Source: Nocardioides sp. NBC_00368 (GTDB lineage: Bacteria; Actinomycetota; Actinomycetes; Propionibacteriales; Nocardioidaceae). Taken from it: a DNA stretch of 64,000 nt. The stretch lies in contig NZ_CP107970.1 in the NCBI RefSeq assembly GCF_036090055.1, positions 4,032,501-4,096,500 on the forward strand, given 5' to 3'. The notes beneath the pieces are model-generated. The model saw only the letters and a list, made by a program, of their open reading frames with translations. It had not been told where the DNA came from and searched no databases. Positions 24,478-33,273 of this stretch are shown here, in pieces (position 1 is the first letter of the stretch; each line of letters starts with the position of its first letter). The position numbers and the translations under genes are program-made.

Positions 24478-26420
24478 TGTGCGAGGAGGTCGCTGACCAC
24501 GTCGTGGATGAGGTCGTAGCCGCGCTCGGTGAGGACCGACTCCGCATGGAACTGGATGCCGGCGTAGTGCGGCCCGGAGATGGCGTGGATGTCGCCGGTC
24601 TCGGGGTCGGCATCCACCGACACGCCTGCGGGCAGCTCCGCCGACCCGACGCGCCCCACGAAGGTGTTGTAGAAGCCGACGCGCTCACGGCGCGGTCGCC
24701 CGCCGAACCCGAGGCCGACCCGCGTCTGGGTGCCCTGGAAGACGATGTCCTTGTAGTGCAGCCCTATCCCGAGCTGGTGGCACAGCGCCTGGTGACCGAG
24801 GCAGACCGCCAGGAACGGCTGCTCGCTCTCGAGCAGCGACGCGACGGCGGCGCGCAGCTTGCCCATCTTCGGGTCGGAGCCGTCGCGCGGGTCACCGGGC
24901 CCGGGGCCGACGATGACGAGATCGGCGCCTTCGAAAGCCCCGTCCTCGTAGTCCTCGTGGCGGACCACGGACGACGTCATGCCGAGCACCCGGAGGACGT
25001 GACGCAGCATGCGTACGAAGTCGTCCTCGCCGTCGAGGATCACCGCGTGCTTGCCGGCGAGGTGGGCCGAGGGCTCCTCGTCGGCCTGGTCGGTGAGCCA
25101 GAACGAGGACAGCCGGCGGTTGCGGGCGGCCAGGGTGAGCAGCAGATCCTCGTCGTTGACCAGCTCAGACACATCCTGTGCCAAAGCAGGCGCCGCCGGC
25201 ACCAGCCCGAAGGCCGACAGGATCCCGCCGGCCTTGGCGTGGGTCTCGGCGACCTCGTACTTCGGGTCGGAGTCGCGCACCAGTGTCGCCCCGGCGCTGA
25301 CCTTCAGCCTGCCGTCGACGGAGACGTCCGCCGTGCGGATCACGATCGGCGAATCGACCGTCGGGGCGCCGGACTCGTCACGGCCGAGCAGCGCGAGGGC
25401 GGCACCGTAGTAGCCGCGGCCCTCCGGCTCGTACTTCTTGATCAGCCGGCACGCGTTCTCCACCGGCGAGCCGGTGACGGTGGCGGCGTACATCGTGTCG
25501 CGCAGGATCTCGCGCGGGTCTCGCCCGGAGCGGCCGGCGAGCAGGTATTCGGTGTGGATCAGCCGCGACATCGGCTTCAGGAACGGCCCGAGCACCTGGC
25601 CGCCCTGGTCGCAGATGTCGCACATCATCTTGAGCTCCTCGTCGACCACCATGAAGAGCTCGTAGACCTCCTTCTGATCCGTCAGGAAGTCGGTCAGCTG
25701 CCCCTTGAGGTCGTGCGCGATCTTCTCCGGCGTTCCCTCGAGGTCACGCGGGAGCCGGAAGGTGCCGGAGATCGGGTTCATCCGGACGTCGCCGCCGTGG
25801 ACGCTCACGTGGCGCTCGGGCGAGGCGCCGATGAGGTAGCGGTCGCCGGTGAAGAAGCAGTAGGTCCAGTACGCCCCGCGCTCGCGCTCCAGCAGACGAC
25901 GCAGCACGGTGAGCGCGCGGTCGTGGTTCCAGTCGTCGAGCTGGGCGCGGTAGTGGCGACCGATCACGAAGTTGGCGCCCTCGCCCTGGCCGATCTCGTC
26001 CTCGATGACGGTCTTGACCAGGTCGGCGTAGGTGTTGTCGTCCACGTCGAACCCGCCGCGGTCGGTGAACTCCACCGGCACGTCGGGCAGGGCCTCGATC
26101 ACCTCGGCGACCGAGAACTCCCACTCACGCTCCACGTCGACGACCACCAGCGGGGTGCCGTCGTCGTGGGCCTCGAAGCCTCGCTCGCTGACCTGGCGGA
26201 ACGGCACCGCGAGCAGCCGGTCGGCCACCTTGCCGGGCTCCGGGGTGCCCTCCTCGAGCGGTACGTCGAGCAGCGACTCGACCACCGACCGGGTGCCTGC
26301 CAGCATGCCGACCGTGTCCCGATCACCCGCCCGCGAGGAGCGCCGGATGATCGCCCACGCCTCGTGCCCCGTGATCTCCTCGATCGCGGTCTTGGCAGGG
26401 CTGTTGGTCGTCATGGACAT
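24474..26420 (-). CDS. PhzE-type fused chorismate aminase/glutamine amidotransferase
   Basis: A 648-residue fusion. Residues 1-430 form a chorismate-binding synthase (MNPISGTFRLP, CDICDQGGQVLGPFLKP, RDTMYAATVTGSPVENACRLI, TVDSPIVIRTA, VSAGATLVRDSDP); residues about 445-648 form a class I amidotransferase (LVIVGPGPGDPRDG, VCLGHQALCHQL with the Cys, IQFHAESVLTE). The gene order inside the protein, the length near 630 and the MNPISGT block fit PhzE, which makes 2-amino-2-deoxyisochorismate; TrpE-TrpG fusions of anthranilate synthase are the alternative. ATG 26420 is chosen, 9 bp downstream of a 16-bp palindrome; upstream frame overlaps the sigma factor gene. No other phenazine genes are present. 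Confidence 0.82.
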   Translation of the reverse strand: MSMTTNSPAKTAIEEITGHEAWAIIRRSSRAGDRDTVGMLAGTRSVVESLLDVPLEEGTPEPGKVADRLLAVPFRQVSERGFEAHDDGTPLVVVDVEREWEFSVAEVIEALPDVPVEFTDRGGFDVDDNTYADLVKTVIEDEIGQGEGANFVIGRHYRAQLDDWNHDRALTVLRRLLERERGAYWTYCFFTGDRYLIGASPERHVSVHGGDVRMNPISGTFRLPRDLEGTPEKIAHDLKGQLTDFLTDQKEVYELFMVVDEELKMMCDICDQGGQVLGPFLKPMSRLIHTEYLLAGRSGRDPREILRDTMYAATVTGSPVENACRLIKKYEPEGRGYYGAALALLGRDESGAPTVDSPIVIRTADVSVDGRLKVSAGATLVRDSDPKYEVAETHAKAGGILSAFGLVPAAPALAQDVSELVNDEDLLLTLAARNRRLSSFWLTDQADEEPSAHLAGKHAVILDGEDDFVRMLRHVLRVLGMTSSVVRHEDYEDGAFEGADLVIVGPGPGDPRDGSDPKMGKLRAAVASLLESEQPFLAVCLGHQALCHQLGIGLHYKDIVFQGTQTRVGLGFGGRPRRERVGFYNTFVGRVGSAELPAGVSVDADPETGDIHAISGPHYAGIQFHAESVLTERGYDLIHDVVSDLLAQ

Positions 26421-26429
26421 GAGCCTAAT

Positions 26430-26445
26430 TGTCGCGCGCGCGACA
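26430..26445. promoter_or_regulatory. Perfect 16-bp palindrome before the PhzE-type operon
   Basis: TGTCGCGCGCGCGACA is a perfect palindrome 9 bp upstream of the operon start codon and 65 bp from the divergent sigma factor gene. Its position suits an operator for a dimeric repressor acting on the chorismate operon; alternating CG could also adopt unusual helix structure. Confidence 0.5.
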
Positions 26446-26510
26446 GACGCATTCGATTCGGATGGTGGGCCTCGTGCAACCCCGCGATGCCCCCGATCCG
26501 TTGACAGAGC

Positions 26511-27011
26511 GTGAGACGTTCCCAAGACGCTGAATTCGAGGCCTTCGTACGCCGCCACCGAGCGCAGCTCGTCGGCACCGCCCGGCTGCTGACCGCCGGC
26601 GACGCCCACCTGGCCGAGGACCTGGTCCAGTCGACCCTGGTCAAGGTCTACCTGGCCTGGGGGCGAGCGTCGCAGCAGCCCGCTGCGTACGCTCGCCGCA
26701 CCCTGGTCAACTGCCTGACCGACCATCGCCGGCGCCCGTTCTTCCGACGGGAGCACGGCGCGGTGTCGCTGCCCGAGACCGCGGTCGAGGACCCGGCGAT
26801 GGTCGATCCCGAGCTGGTCGCGGCACTGGCCGAGCTCCCGCCCCGGCAGCGCGCGGCCGTCGTGCTCCGCCATGTCCACGACCTCTCGGTCGACGAGGTC
26901 GCCGACGCACTCAGCTGCTCGACCGGAACCGTGAAGTCCCAGACGGCACGCGGCCTGGACAAGCTCCGCGCGCTGCTCACCCCCACCCAACTGACAGGAG
27001 ACTCCCGATGA
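26511..27011 (+). CDS. RNA polymerase sigma factor, SigE family (ECF)
   Basis: A 166-residue ECF sigma factor. Region 2 covers about residues 10-75 (EFEAFVRRHRAQLVGTARLLTAGDAHLAEDLVQSTLVKVYLAW-type helices), and region 4 covers 105-160 (ELPPRQRAAVVLRHVHDLSVDEVADALSCSTGTVKSQTARGLDKLR). This is the actinobacterial SigE-type (ECF41/SigE-like short) family. GTG 26511 starts it. The next gene at 27008 overlaps as ATGA and encodes a membrane protein, the usual place for an anti-sigma factor. It is divergent from the PhzE-type operon. Confidence 0.9.
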   Translation: MRRSQDAEFEAFVRRHRAQLVGTARLLTAGDAHLAEDLVQSTLVKVYLAWGRASQQPAAYARRTLVNCLTDHRRRPFFRREHGAVSLPETAVEDPAMVDPELVAALAELPPRQRAAVVLRHVHDLSVDEVADALSCSTGTVKSQTARGLDKLRALLTPTQLTGDSR

Positions 27012-27622
27012 ACGACGTGATCGACCGCCTCGCCCGCCTGACCCCCTCCGCCCCTTCGGCGGACGATGCCACCGCCGACCTCCGTCGTGGCCACCAGGCG
27101 CTCGCCCGGCGCCGGATCAAGCGCGCCGCCCTCGGTGGTGCCGCCCTGACCCTCGCGGTCGGCGGCGCCTTCGGCGGGATCGCCCTGACCTCCGACGACA
27201 GGGTCACGCCGATCACCCAGGCCGCCGACAACGTACGCCTCGTCGACTACGACGGCACCCAGATGCCCGGCTACACCGTGGCGAAAGTGCCCGAGGGGTT
27301 CGTGCTGCAGGGCTCCGACCAGTACGTCCTCGCCGTCGCCCGCCCCGACGACGCGTCGACCATCAGCGACTTCCGGGACAAGATCGTGGTGACCCTCGAG
27401 TCGGCCTCGTCGCCCGCCGAGGGCGCCACCGACACCACCGTCAACGGCCAGCCCGCCACCCTCGTCAAGACCCCCGACGGCGCGACGATGCTCAAGTACG
27501 CCTACCGCGACTTCACCGTCGTCATCCAGATGTGGAGCAGCATCCACCTCACCGACGAGCAGCTCGTCGAGTTCGCCGAGGGCGTCGAGGTCACCACCGA
27601 CGCCAAGCCCTCCGTCGGCTGA
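27008..27622 (+). CDS. Single-pass membrane protein, probable partner/anti-sigma of the SigE-type factor
   Basis: A 204-residue protein. The first 38 residues are cytoplasmic and charged (MNDVIDRLARLTPSAPSADD, ALARRRIKR), followed by one membrane helix (AALGGAALTLAVGGAFGGIAL) and a 130-residue extracytoplasmic domain. Coupling to the sigma factor gene by ATGA overlap and this topology fit a transmembrane regulator of the sigma factor, although no zinc-binding anti-sigma motif (H-x-x-x-C-x-x-C) is present. It may be a separate effector. It ends at a strong hairpin at 27664-27710. Confidence 0.6.
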   Translation: MNDVIDRLARLTPSAPSADDATADLRRGHQALARRRIKRAALGGAALTLAVGGAFGGIALTSDDRVTPITQAADNVRLVDYDGTQMPGYTVAKVPEGFVLQGSDQYVLAVARPDDASTISDFRDKIVVTLESASSPAEGATDTTVNGQPATLVKTPDGATMLKYAYRDFTVVIQMWSSIHLTDEQLVEFAEGVEVTTDAKPSVG

Positions 27623-27663
27623 CCCCTCCGCCGACCCGGCGCAAATGTCTCGGATCTGACTGT

Positions 27664-27710
27664 CGAGTCGGCGCATCTGCCCCAGGCCATGGGACAGATG
27701 CGCCGACTCG
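27664..27710. terminator. Long hairpin between convergent genes
   Basis: CGAGTCGGCGCATCTG at 27664-27679 pairs perfectly with CAGATGCGCCGACTCG at 27695-27710 around a 15-base loop. It separates the sigma-partner gene from the convergent helD gene, so it can end transcription from both sides. A third partial copy, CGCCGAGTCGGC, follows before 27750, and the same arm sequence recurs at 62801-62820. Confidence 0.75.
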
Positions 27711-27749
27711 GCGATCGTTTTGGGACAGTTGCGCCGAGTCGGCCGGGGC

Positions 27750-29939
27750 TCAGGAGACCGTGGTCAGGAGCTGGGTGGCGCGGGTGAGGACGACGTAGAG
27801 GGTGGCGCGGCCGGTGGCGGACTCGCGCTCGATCTCGTCGGGGCTGACCACGACGATGCCGTCGAACTCCAGGCCCTTGGTGTCCAGGCCGGTGAGGACG
27901 ACGATGCGGTCCTCGCCGGAGGGCACCGAGGTCGGGTCGGCGGCTGAGGCGGCAGCCGAAGGAGCGTCGGCCGCGAACTCCGACCACGACGCCAGCCACG
28001 AGTTGACCTCGGAACGGCGCGCGACCGGGACCACGATGCCGACGGTGCCACCGACCTGGGCGGCGATCTCGCCGACCGCCTCCCGGGTCGCCTTCTCCAG
28101 GTCGACCGCGTGCTCGACGACCTGCGGCTCGACGCCGGTGGAGCGCACCGCGGTGGGCAGGTCGGCGTCGAGGCCGACCCGCTCGGCGTACGCAGCGGCG
28201 AATGCGTAGATCTCGGCCGAGTTTCGGTAGTTCGTGGACAGGTGGAAGGCGTGGACCGGCTTGCCCTCGAGCGCCTTGGCCCGCGCCTCCTCCGCCTCCG
28301 ACGCCACCGGCCACGAGGACTGGGCGGGGTCGCCGACGATGGTCCATGAGGCCGTACGTCCCCGGCGACCGACCATCCGCCACTGCATCGGAGTGAGGTC
28401 CTGGGCCTCGTCGATGAGGATGTGGGCGAACGGGTCGTCGTCGATCCGGTACGTCGGCGGGCGCCAGCCCCGGCCCGAGGAGAACTCGCGGTCGGAGGCG
28501 GTCATCAGCTCGGCGATGTCGATGCCGCTCTGGTCGGCGTCGCGCTCGTCGGCGACCTGCTCGGGGATGTCGCCGATCGCGTAGCGGAGCTCGTCGAGCA
28601 GCGGGATGTCCTCGATGGCCAGGTCCGCGTCGGTCAGACCGCGCCCGGCCCACGACTTGAGGAGCAGCTGCTGCTCGTCGTACGTCAGGATCCCCTCCGA
28701 CACGCGAGCCAGGAACTCTGGCTCACGCAGCCAGCCGAGGACCTCGCGCGCCTCCAGCGCCGGCCACCAGGCGGCGGCGAACTCGAGGAAGGCGGGGTTG
28801 TCGAGCATCTCGTCGTTGAAGACCTCGCGACCCCGCTCACGACCGCGCTCGCCGCGTACCTGACGCCAGAGGATGTCGAGGAGCATCTGGGGTACGCGGC
28901 GCAGCTGCTGGTTGCGGCGCCCCTGGCTCATCAGCTGCCGGCGCAGCTCACCGAGCCGCTTGCCGTCGAGCCGTAGCGAGTCGTCGCGGTAGAAGACCTT
29001 GAACTCGCGCGGGGACCCCGGCGCCTGCTGGCGCGAGGCCCGGCGCAGCACCTCGGCCATGCGAGCCGAGCCCTTGACGTCGGCGACGGCGGGGTCGTTG
29101 TGCCAGGTCGCGCGTACGCCGTCCACGACCTCACCGAGCGACCGCAGTGCCACCGCGGTCTCACCGAGGCTCGGCAGGACGCGCTCGATGTAGCGCATGA
29201 AGACGCCCGACGGTCCGACGATGAGCACGCCGCCGGACTCGTAACGCCGCCGCTCGGTGTAGAGCAGGTAGGCGGCCCGGTGGAGAGCCACCACGGTCTT
29301 GCCCACGCCCGGACCGCCGGAGATGGTCGTGACGCCCTTGCCGGGCGCCCGAATGGCCTTGTCCTGCTCGGCCTGGATCGTCGCGACGATGGAGTGCATC
29401 GTGCGGTCGCGGGCGCGGCTGAGCTGGGCGATGAGGGCGCCCTCGCCGACGATCGGCAGCTCGGCGCCGGAGCGTTCCAGAGCCTCGGCGTCGAGCAGCT
29501 CGTCCTCGACACCGATGACGCTCTGCCCCTCGGAGCGGAGCACCCGGCGCCGGATCACCGACCTCGGCTCGACCGCGGTGGCCTGGTAGAACACCGCCGC
29601 CGCCGGCGCGCGCCAGTCGATCAGCAGCGAGTCGCGCTCGGCGTCGCGCAGACCGATGCGGCCGACGTAGCGCGGCTCCTGGTCGACCTCCGGGTCGAGG
29701 TCGAGGCGGCCGAAGACCAGCCCCTCGTGAGCAGCGTCGAGCTGCGCGATCCGTCGCGCCGCCTGGAAGGCGAACGCGTCGCGCTCGACCAGCCCGCCCT
29801 CGTGCCCCAGGCGGCCACGGTCGCGGCCCTCCTTGGCCAGCTCCTGCGCAGCGCGCGCCGACTCCCCCAGCTGGAGGTAGACACGATCTACGAACCTCTG
29901 CTCCTGAGCGATCTCGCGCTCAGCCAGCTTGTCGTTCAA
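27750..29939 (-). CDS. helD: HelD-type RNA polymerase-associated UvrD-like ATPase
   Basis: A 729-residue SF1 helicase-fold ATPase. The N-terminal coiled-coil arm (EREIAQEQRFVDRVYLQLGES) is the element that HelD inserts into RNA polymerase to release stalled polymerase and displace nucleic acid. The motor motifs are all visible: YQATAVEP-type Q-region, Walker A GGPGVGKTVVALHRAA, ILIDEAQDLTPMQW (Walker B), GDPAQSSW, HLSTNYRNSAEI, LTGLDTKGLEFDGIVVV and LYVVLTRATQ. Class II actinobacterial HelD proteins can protect against rifamycins; that role here is inference. Start ATG 29939. A hairpin lies 35-60 bp upstream. Confidence 0.9.
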   Translation of the reverse strand: MNDKLAEREIAQEQRFVDRVYLQLGESARAAQELAKEGRDRGRLGHEGGLVERDAFAFQAARRIAQLDAAHEGLVFGRLDLDPEVDQEPRYVGRIGLRDAERDSLLIDWRAPAAAVFYQATAVEPRSVIRRRVLRSEGQSVIGVEDELLDAEALERSGAELPIVGEGALIAQLSRARDRTMHSIVATIQAEQDKAIRAPGKGVTTISGGPGVGKTVVALHRAAYLLYTERRRYESGGVLIVGPSGVFMRYIERVLPSLGETAVALRSLGEVVDGVRATWHNDPAVADVKGSARMAEVLRRASRQQAPGSPREFKVFYRDDSLRLDGKRLGELRRQLMSQGRRNQQLRRVPQMLLDILWRQVRGERGRERGREVFNDEMLDNPAFLEFAAAWWPALEAREVLGWLREPEFLARVSEGILTYDEQQLLLKSWAGRGLTDADLAIEDIPLLDELRYAIGDIPEQVADERDADQSGIDIAELMTASDREFSSGRGWRPPTYRIDDDPFAHILIDEAQDLTPMQWRMVGRRGRTASWTIVGDPAQSSWPVASEAEEARAKALEGKPVHAFHLSTNYRNSAEIYAFAAAYAERVGLDADLPTAVRSTGVEPQVVEHAVDLEKATREAVGEIAAQVGGTVGIVVPVARRSEVNSWLASWSEFAADAPSAAASAADPTSVPSGEDRIVVLTGLDTKGLEFDGIVVVSPDEIERESATGRATLYVVLTRATQLLTTVS

Positions 29940-29973
29940 CTGGATGTTCCCCCGTTACCAAAGATCCACACCC

Positions 29974-29999
29974 GCCGTGCGCCCCCCATGGCGCACGGC
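29974..29999. promoter_or_regulatory. Perfect hairpin in the helD leader
   Basis: GCCGTGCGCC at 29974-29983 pairs with GGCGCACGGC at 29990-29999 around CCCCAT. A second small inverted repeat, TACCCC at 30013-30018 with GGGGTA at 30024-30029, lies further upstream. Both sit in the 116-bp gap between helD and the enoyl-CoA hydratase gene, on the same strand. The first could be an attenuating leader structure for helD or the terminator of the upstream gene. Confidence 0.5.
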
Positions 30000-30055
30000 A
30001 AGGAGACAACTCTACCCCGACGTGGGGTAACGCGGGCACGGACGCCACCAGTCGA

Positions 30056-30823
30056 CTACCGCTTCCGCGTCAGGAAGGCGGTCATCGCCTCGCGGGCCTC
30101 GTCGGAGCCGAAGAGGCGGGCGGAGAGGGAGGCCATCTCCTCGCCGCCGGCGTCGATGTGCTCGACCAGTCCGCGGACCATGAGGCGCTTGGTCTCGCGC
30201 AGGCCCTGAGGGGAGCCTTCGAGGAGCGAGGAGGTGATGGCGGCGACCTCGTCGTCGAGCGACTCGGCCGGGACGGCGGCGGTCAGGATGCCGATCCGGG
30301 CCGCCTCGGCGGCGTCGAACTTGTCACCGGTGAGGAAGTAGCGGGAGGCGGCGCGGGCGTCGATCCGGGGCAGGATCGAGAGGGAGATCGCGGCGGGGGC
30401 AAGGCCCAGCCGGACCTCGGTGAGCGCGAAGGAGACGGTGTCGGCGGCGATCGCGATGTCGGCGGCGGCCACCAGCCCGAGGCCGCCGGCGCGCACGGGG
30501 CCCTGGACCTTCGCCACGACGGGCTTGGTCAGGGCGACGATGGTGCGCTGGAGACGTACGATCCCGCGGGTCCCCTCCTCCATCGGCACCGTCGCGGCCT
30601 CGGAGAGGTCGGCGCCGGAGCAGAAGACGCTGCCCGTCGCCTGGAGCACGACCGCCTTGACCGAGGTGTCCTTGTCGGCCGCGTGCAGGGCCTCGAACAG
30701 CTCGGTGACCAGCTGGCGGGAGAGCGCGTTGCGGTTGGCCGGCGAGTCGAGGGTGATGGTGGCGACTCCGTCGACGACGTCGAGGTGGACGAGCTCAGCG
30801 GGGGTTTCAGGCGACTCAGTCAT
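30056..30823 (-). CDS. Enoyl-CoA hydratase/isomerase family protein
   Basis: A 255-residue crotonase. The oxyanion-hole residues lie in SGADLSEAA after VFC, and AGGLGLVAAADIAIAADTVSFALTEVRLGLAPA carries the second half of the active site. In classical enoyl-CoA hydratase the second site has G-G-G-x-E-L-A; here it reads RAGGLGLVA, and the second acidic catalytic residue is in FALTEVRLG (Glu). That suggests a hydratase with altered acid-base set or an isomerase. ATG 30823 is preferred to 30835 because it begins MTESPETP with normal spacing. It is divergent from the methyltransferase gene at 30855 with only 31 bp between starts. Confidence 0.85.
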   Translation of the reverse strand: MTESPETPAELVHLDVVDGVATITLDSPANRNALSRQLVTELFEALHAADKDTSVKAVVLQATGSVFCSGADLSEAATVPMEEGTRGIVRLQRTIVALTKPVVAKVQGPVRAGGLGLVAAADIAIAADTVSFALTEVRLGLAPAAISLSILPRIDARAASRYFLTGDKFDAAEAARIGILTAAVPAESLDDEVAAITSSLLEGSPQGLRETKRLMVRGLVEHIDAGGEEMASLSARLFGSDEAREAMTAFLTRKR

Positions 30824-30854
30824 GGGGCAGACCATACGTGCTTGACTGGGGTAC

Positions 30855-31424
30855 GTGGACCGGGTGCTCTATGCATTTTCCGCCATTCCCCGGGAGGGTT
30901 TCCTCCCGCCCGAGGAGCGGGACTTCGCGGGGTTCGACGAGCCGCTCCCGATCGGCCACGGGCAGACCAACTCCCAGCCGCGGACCGTCGCCGACATGCT
31001 GTATCTCCTCCAGGTCGCACCGGGTGACAAGGTGCTCGACGTCGGCTCCGGATCGGGTTGGACCACCGCGCTGCTCGCCCATCTCACCGGCCCCGAGGGG
31101 AGCGTCGTCGGTGTCGAGCTGGAGCCGTCGCTGGTCCGGTTCGGCCGCCGGAACCTGGCGGCCACCCACCAGCCGTGGGCACGGATCGAGAAGGCGAAAG
31201 CCGGTGTGCTCGGGTGGCCCCAGGAGGCTGCGTACGATCGCATTCTCGTCTCCGCCGAGGCCGAGGCGATGCCGAACGAGCTGATGGACCAGCTCGCCGC
31301 ACCCGGCCGGATGGTGGTCCCCGTCGCCGGCCTGATGATGCTGGTCGAACGGAACGAGACCGGCACCGCACGCCTGAGCAGCCACGGCTGGTATCGCTTC
31401 GTGCCGCTGCGGAAGAAGACCTAA
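30855..31424 (+). CDS. Protein-L-isoaspartate O-methyltransferase-like protein
   Basis: A 189-residue methyltransferase. The SAM site reads DKVLDVGSGSGWTTALLAHLTG (motif I), followed by VVGVELEPSLVRFGRRNL (acidic residue binding the ribose) and AYDRILVSAEAEAMPNELMDQL. The N-terminal IPREGFLPPEERDFA and PLPIGHGQTNSQPRTVADML blocks are diagnostic of the PCMT family, which methylates isoaspartyl residues for protein repair. It is shorter than typical 210-residue Pcm proteins. Start GTG 30855. The stop TAA overlaps the convergent YihY stop by 4 bp. Confidence 0.85.
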   Translation: MDRVLYAFSAIPREGFLPPEERDFAGFDEPLPIGHGQTNSQPRTVADMLYLLQVAPGDKVLDVGSGSGWTTALLAHLTGPEGSVVGVELEPSLVRFGRRNLAATHQPWARIEKAKAGVLGWPQEAAYDRILVSAEAEAMPNELMDQLAAPGRMVVPVAGLMMLVERNETGTARLSSHGWYRFVPLRKKT

Positions 31425-32578
31425 GGACCCGTACGCCGCGTCCGCTCGCCCTCGTCGGGGTGCGGCACCGCACGCAGCTTGCCCGGTGGCACCGGCGGCG
31501 GTGGCGTGGTCGGCGGCAAAGGCCGGCTGAACTCGTCGCGACGACGGATCCGGCGGGCGGTCTTGCGTAGCCAGGAGGGGTCCATGACGATCTCGTGGGT
31601 GTTGCCGTCGGGGCCGTCGAAGGTGACCGCGACCGTCTCGAAGCCCTTGTGACGCTGCATGAGGGCGTAGCTCGCGTAGGCGCGGCGGTCGGCCTCGGTC
31701 AGCTCGACGTCGTCGGTGAAGAGGGTGAGCAGTGCCCGCGGCCACAGATGACGCGAGTAGACGACGTTGACCTCGATCGAGATCACCACCATCAGCGCCG
31801 CGATGTAGAGAAAGGCGACCAGACCGAGGACCAGTGCGAACGTCTGGTTCATGCCGCGGGTGGCGGCGAGCACGTGCTGGACGAACTCGGCGCCGAAGTA
31901 CTGCAGCACCTGCCACAGCAAGCCGAACGTGAACGCCCCCGGGAGTGCGTGTGCGAGCGAGTGGTCGCGGGTGGTGGCCATCCGGAAGACGACGCACAGC
32001 ATGCCGGTGACGATCGCGACGGTGCCGAGGATCACCAGCCAGTAGCCGACGTCGACCGCCTTGAACCCGAGGAAGTCGGTGTGGCTCAGCACCAGCGACA
32101 AGCCGGTGACCGAGAGGATGGCCAGCCCGCCGGCCGCGAGCATGAACAGCGATCGCACCCTCAGCAGGATCGGGTTGGGGCGGCTGTTGCGCGGCACCGA
32201 CCAGGCGGTGTTGACGGCGTTCTGCATCGACAGGCCGAGGCCGAGCGCACCGTAGAGGGCAGCCAGACCACCGACGATGATCGCGCCGGTCGACCCGGTG
32301 AGCTCCTTGCGGCCGAGCTGGTCGCCGATGATCGGGAACTGCGCCAGCGCCGTGTCGAGCACGTCCTCCTGCAGGCCCGGGTTGCCCTCCAGCACGAAAC
32401 CGAGGATCGAGGAGGCGAGCAGCAGGATCGGGAAGACCGCGACGAACGCGTAGTAGGTGATGATCGCGGCGAGGTTGTTGCCCTGGTCCTCGTAGAACTT
32501 GTAGACGACGGCGATCGGGAACGCGACCGGCGGGAACCGGCGCTGAGCCCGATCCATCGCCTTCGCCGCTCCAGCCAT
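31421..32578 (-). CDS. YihY/BrkB-family inner membrane protein
   Basis: A 385-residue membrane protein with six predicted helices in the UPF0761/YihY arrangement: AAIITYYAFVAVFPILLLASSILG near the N-terminus, then GLAALYGALGLGLSMQNAVNTAW, and the loop FVQHVLAATRGMNQTFALVLGLVAFLYIAAL. Family members are called virulence factor BrkB or ribonuclease BN-like, but no enzymatic role is proven. A soluble C-terminal tail of about 110 residues ends in a Pro-rich basic stretch. Start ATG 32578; the tail overlaps the convergent methyltransferase gene. Confidence 0.88.
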   Translation of the reverse strand: MAGAAKAMDRAQRRFPPVAFPIAVVYKFYEDQGNNLAAIITYYAFVAVFPILLLASSILGFVLEGNPGLQEDVLDTALAQFPIIGDQLGRKELTGSTGAIIVGGLAALYGALGLGLSMQNAVNTAWSVPRNSRPNPILLRVRSLFMLAAGGLAILSVTGLSLVLSHTDFLGFKAVDVGYWLVILGTVAIVTGMLCVVFRMATTRDHSLAHALPGAFTFGLLWQVLQYFGAEFVQHVLAATRGMNQTFALVLGLVAFLYIAALMVVISIEVNVVYSRHLWPRALLTLFTDDVELTEADRRAYASYALMQRHKGFETVAVTFDGPDGNTHEIVMDPSWLRKTARRIRRRDEFSRPLPPTTPPPPVPPGKLRAVPHPDEGERTRRTGP

Positions 32579-32653
32579 AAGCGTCAGGCTAACCCCTGCC
32601 TGACCCGATAGATTGAACGTCGGTCAGGTCAGCAGGTCAGCACACTCGAGGAG

Positions 32654-33214
32654 ATGACCCACCAGATGTCCAACTTCGGCCCGCCGACCGGGCCGCCACC
32701 AGGCGCCCCGCAGGACCCCGCTCGTGGACCGGGCGAGCAGCCCCAGGCCCCGCCCTGGGCGCAGCAGTCGTACGTCCCCACCGGGCCGCCGCTCGCGACC
32801 TGGAGCCGTCGGGCGGGCGGTGCCCTGATCGACGCCGCCCTGCTGTTGCCGTTCTATCTGGTCGCCGGCGTGGGTGGTGGGCTGGCGCAGGAGTCCGGCT
32901 TCTTCGTCACCGCGTTCGGGCTTCTGGTGACCCTGGCCGGCTGGGTCGGCGGCCTCGCTTTCGCGGTCTGGAACCACGTCCTCAAGCAGGGCCGCTCCGG
33001 CTACACCATCGGCAAGGGTGTCGTCGGGATCAAGCTCGTCCGACGAGACTCGGAGGCCACGACCGGCGTCCCGGTAGCGCTGGTGCGACAGCTGCTCCAC
33101 GTCCTCGACGCGTTCTGCATGATCGGCTACCTGTGGCCGCTGTGGGACGACAAGCGGCAGACCTTCGCCGACAAGATCGTCGGCACGCTGGTCCTCGTGG
33201 AGCCTCGCTCTTAG
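32654..33214 (+). CDS. RDD-family membrane protein (paralogue 1)
   Basis: A 186-residue protein with a Pro/Gly/Gln-rich cytoplasmic N-terminus (FGPPTGPPPGAPQDP, EQPQAPPW) and an RDD domain: TWSRRAGGALIDAALLLPFYLV (the Arg-x-x-x-Asp core), a second helix, then GYTIGKGVVGIKLV and IGYLWPLWDDKRQTFADKIVGTLVL. GAGGAG precedes ATG 32654. The adjacent gene at 33274 shares the C-terminal block almost exactly, so the two are tandem duplicates. RDD proteins have been linked to ion transport in some bacteria, but the substrate here is unknown. Confidence 0.88.
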   Translation: MTHQMSNFGPPTGPPPGAPQDPARGPGEQPQAPPWAQQSYVPTGPPLATWSRRAGGALIDAALLLPFYLVAGVGGGLAQESGFFVTAFGLLVTLAGWVGGLAFAVWNHVLKQGRSGYTIGKGVVGIKLVRRDSEATTGVPVALVRQLLHVLDAFCMIGYLWPLWDDKRQTFADKIVGTLVLVEPRS

Positions 33215-33273
33215 GCCCGCCGCTCAGGCGTGTGCGCTGACATTTACGTTGAGATGTGGCCATACTCTGGCCC

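Noticed and set aside
24474..26420. A phenazine biosynthetic cluster
   Set aside because: Only a PhzE-type gene is present; no phzA/B, phzD, phzF or phzG is in the window.
24468..26504. A 678-residue plus-strand reading frame opposite the PhzE-type gene
   Set aside because: Antisense composition without domains; the minus strand has full chorismate-binding and amidotransferase motifs.
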